Source: Paenibacillus sp. MMS20-IR301
Lineage (GTDB): Bacteria > Bacillota > Bacilli > Paenibacillales > Paenibacillaceae
Reading direction: 5' to 3'
Assembly: GCF_032302195.1 (NCBI RefSeq)
Contig: NZ_CP135275.1
Span: 2,046,001-2,110,000, forward strand
DNA length: 64,000 nt
Below, piece by piece: positions 62,323 to 64,000 of the stretch. The notes below the pieces were generated by a model that did no database searches, had not been told where the DNA came from, and saw only the letters and a list, made by a program, of their open reading frames with translations. Made by a program: the position numbers and the translations under genes. Every line of letters begins with the position of its first letter. Position 1 is the stretch's first letter.

Positions 62323-62826
62323 TTATTCCGCTGGCGGAGTGAACGAACGGGCGGCGAACTCGGCATCGAGCATATAGAAGGCATTGCTGTCCGTTTCAAT
62401 CCGTTTGAGCTTGGCGATAATATTGCTGAAGAGTGCTTCTTCCTCCACCTGCTCATCGATAAACCATTTCAGGAAATAGATTGTTGCATGCTCGCGTTCG
62501 TCCAGTGCCAGATCGGCCAGATGATAGAATTTCTTCGTATTCTGCTGCTCATGGGCATAAGCATGCTCAAAGGCATCCAGCATCGAGCTATAATTGTTGT
62601 TCGGCTCAGGCAGGGCAGCAAGCGTAGCCCGGTAGTCCCGGTCATTGAGGAATCTGTAAATCTTCATACCATGGAACCGCTCTTCTTCAGCCTGTACCAG
62701 GAAAAAGTTGGCGAATCCGTCCAGGCTCTCACCGGAACAATACGCAGCCATCGCCAGGTATACGTGTGCGGAATAGAACTCGAAATTCATTTGTTCATTC
62801 AGGGTGTTCATTAATTGTTCTTTCAT
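62323..62826 (-). CDS. Ferritin (FtnA-like)
   Basis: 167 residues, behind GAGGTGACC. Ferroxidase residues are present: Glu in NFEFYSAHVYLAM, Glu-Glu-x-x-His in QAEEERFHGMKIY, Glu in FEHAYAHEQQ, and Gln-x-x-Glu in IDEQVEEE. It oxidises and stores iron as a 24-mer cage in the cytoplasm. Divergent from the GH3 gene. Confidence 0.94.
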   Translation of the reverse strand: MKEQLMNTLNEQMNFEFYSAHVYLAMAAYCSGESLDGFANFFLVQAEEERFHGMKIYRFLNDRDYRATLAALPEPNNNYSSMLDAFEHAYAHEQQNTKKFYHLADLALDEREHATIYFLKWFIDEQVEEEALFSNIIAKLKRIETDSNAFYMLDAEFAARSFTPPAE

Positions 62827-62942
62827 TGCCAGGTCACCTCATCCTTTTCATTTGTGTGCACAGTAAGCAGTCCTTATGTACAATCCCCTTCATCTTAACA
62901 TTCCATCCGCCTAACCGGCAAACGAAAGGAAGATTCAGCCTT

Positions 62943-64000
62943 ATGAAATGGTTCCATCCCCCTGCTCTCGCTGCCGCCGCCTGCCTGCTGCTCATCAGCG
63001 GCTGTGCCGGGAACGGAAGCAGCGCACCGTCAGGCTCAGCATCCAATCCGGCTTCACCGGCAGCCGTTGCTACTACAGCACCAGCCATTACGGAAAGTCC
63101 GGCGGCTTCCGCTCAGCAGACTCCCTCTCAGCCATCAGCCACACCGTCTCCGGGGAATCATCCTGCAGAGGCGGACACTTCCATCTCCAAAATACTGGCA
63201 GAAATGACACTCGAGGAAAAAATCGGCCAGATGCTGCTCGTGGGGATCGACGGGACAACACTTGATACTGCCGCCGCAAAAATGATTACTGAGGATAAGG
63301 TGGGCGGTATTATTCTCTATTCCGATAATGTCGGCAATCTGAAGCAGCTGGTCAGCCTGACCAATGCACTCAAGCAGAGCAACCGCGGAAACCCCGCCCC
63401 GCTGTTCATGAGTGTGGATCAGGAAGGCGGCAAGGTCAGCCGGCTTCCTGATGCTTACGCGGTATTTCCGTCCAATGCCGCTGTCGGAACCGGAAACAGC
63501 GCTGAAGCTGCCGGAAAGATGGGCGGGCTGCTGGCCCGGGCAGTGAAATCATCCGGCTTCAACATGAACTTCGCCCCTGTGCTTGATATTAACAGCAATC
63601 CGGATAACCCGGTCATCGGCGCCCGTTCCTTCGGCAGCTCAGCAGAGCTCGCCATAAAGCTCGGTGTTGCCGAGATGAAGGGACTGGAGCGTGAAGGGGC
63701 TATTCCGGTTGTTAAGCATTATCCCGGACATGGCGATACATCCGTAGATTCGCATCTCGAGCTGCCGGTAGTTAACAAGACTGCTGCCCAGCTTGCCAAG
63801 CTGGAATGGCTGCCGTTCCAGGCGGCGATCCGTGAGCAGGCCGATGCCGTCATGGTAGCGCATATCCTGTATCCGGCACTTGACCCGGACAAGCCGGCTT
63901 CCCTGTCCAAAGTAATCATTGGACAGCAGCTGCGCGGCGAACACGGATTCAAGGGTGTTGTGATTACAGATGACCTGACGATGGGCGCCATCGTTAAGAA
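62943..64000 (+). CDS. GH3 beta-N-acetylhexosaminidase-like lipoprotein, 5' part
   Basis: The reading frame runs off the window end, so only about 352 residues are seen. A lipoprotein signal with lipobox LLISGC (Cys about 21) is followed by a Ser/Pro/Thr-rich linker to about residue 78, then a GH3 domain with the start MTLEEKIGQMLLVG, VDQEGGKVSRL, and the NagZ-type KHYPGHGDTSVDSH loop bearing the general acid/base dyad. VITDDLTMGA carries the nucleophile Asp. Attached to the outer membrane face, it would remove N-acetylglucosamine from muropeptides, in the cell-wall recycling pathway. Confidence 0.9.
   Translation, partial: MKWFHPPALAAAACLLLISGCAGNGSSAPSGSASNPASPAAVATTAPAITESPAASAQQTPSQPSATPSPGNHPAEADTSISKILAEMTLEEKIGQMLLVGIDGTTLDTAAAKMITEDKVGGIILYSDNVGNLKQLVSLTNALKQSNRGNPAPLFMSVDQEGGKVSRLPDAYAVFPSNAAVGTGNSAEAAGKMGGLLARAVKSSGFNMNFAPVLDINSNPDNPVIGARSFGSSAELAIKLGVAEMKGLEREGAIPVVKHYPGHGDTSVDSHLELPVVNKTAAQLAKLEWLPFQAAIREQADAVMVAHILYPALDPDKPASLSKVIIGQQLRGEHGFKGVVITDDLTMGAIVK

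Overview
The window looks like a chromosomal segment of a Paenibacillus-type firmicute. I base this on inference: G+C a little above 50 percent, strong AGGAGG-type ribosome sites with several GTG and TTG starts, a Gram-positive T-box leader in front of thrS, CcpA-like cre sites, and many secreted or lipoprotein carbohydrate genes with LplA/LplB/YtcP and YesM/YesN-type partners. Most genes lie on the minus strand. No rRNA, tRNA or CRISPR array was found.

Region 1 to 12.4 kb: a LysR regulator, a membrane-anchored phosphodiester glycosidase, an acetyltransferase, a double-TPM-domain membrane protein with a Gly/Ser-rich tail, an aldo/keto reductase, and a three-gene operon encoding an SMC-like condensin of the Wadjet family (JetA, JetB of the DUF6063 type, JetC). 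No jetD nuclease gene is adjacent to it or elsewhere in the window. The operon is preceded by a small, apparently frameshifted ORF whose second frame overlaps the jetA start by 4 nt. Region 12.4 to 13.0 kb holds a structured repeat whose second copy lies at 50.8 kb.

Region 13 to 24 kb is mostly housekeeping and accessory genes: acetyltransferase, thrS with promoter and T-box, HAD phosphatase, small membrane protein, DUF1796 protein, a two-component pair, DUF1877 protein, secreted GH64 beta-1,3-glucanase (with a cre site), MsrA, acetyltransferase, and a TetR regulator with an 18-bp palindrome on its own ribosome site.

Region 24 to 36 kb is sugar catabolism: three Gfo/Idh/MocA dehydrogenases and a TIM-barrel isomerase in one operon with a divergent AraC regulator, a secreted beta-propeller protein, and glucuronate isomerase UxaC divergent from a GntR regulator across a perfect 20+2+20 nt palindrome. 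A YeiH-type transporter divergent from a LysR regulator follows.

Region 36 to 51 kb reads as a galactomannan or hemicellulose utilisation locus on one strand: cytoplasmic GH74-like propeller protein, secreted multidomain GH26 mannanase, two ABC permeases, a lipoprotein binding protein, a YesN/YesM-type two-component system and a cytoplasmic GH36 alpha-galactosidase. The inferred logic is outside cleavage by GH26, import by the ABC transporter, inside trimming by GH36 and perhaps the GH74-like protein, with sensing by the two-component pair.

Region 51 to 64 kb: an IS3-family element next to the second repeat copy, a MacB-like ABC exporter with its own two-component system, a NmrA-like protein with a MarR regulator, a standalone tnpB element with recognisable ends and a deducible guide, a membrane metallophosphoesterase, a BltD-like acetyltransferase behind a short leader ORF, bacteriohemerythrin, a 47-residue membrane protein, ferritin, and the start of a lipoprotein GH3/NagZ that runs off the window.
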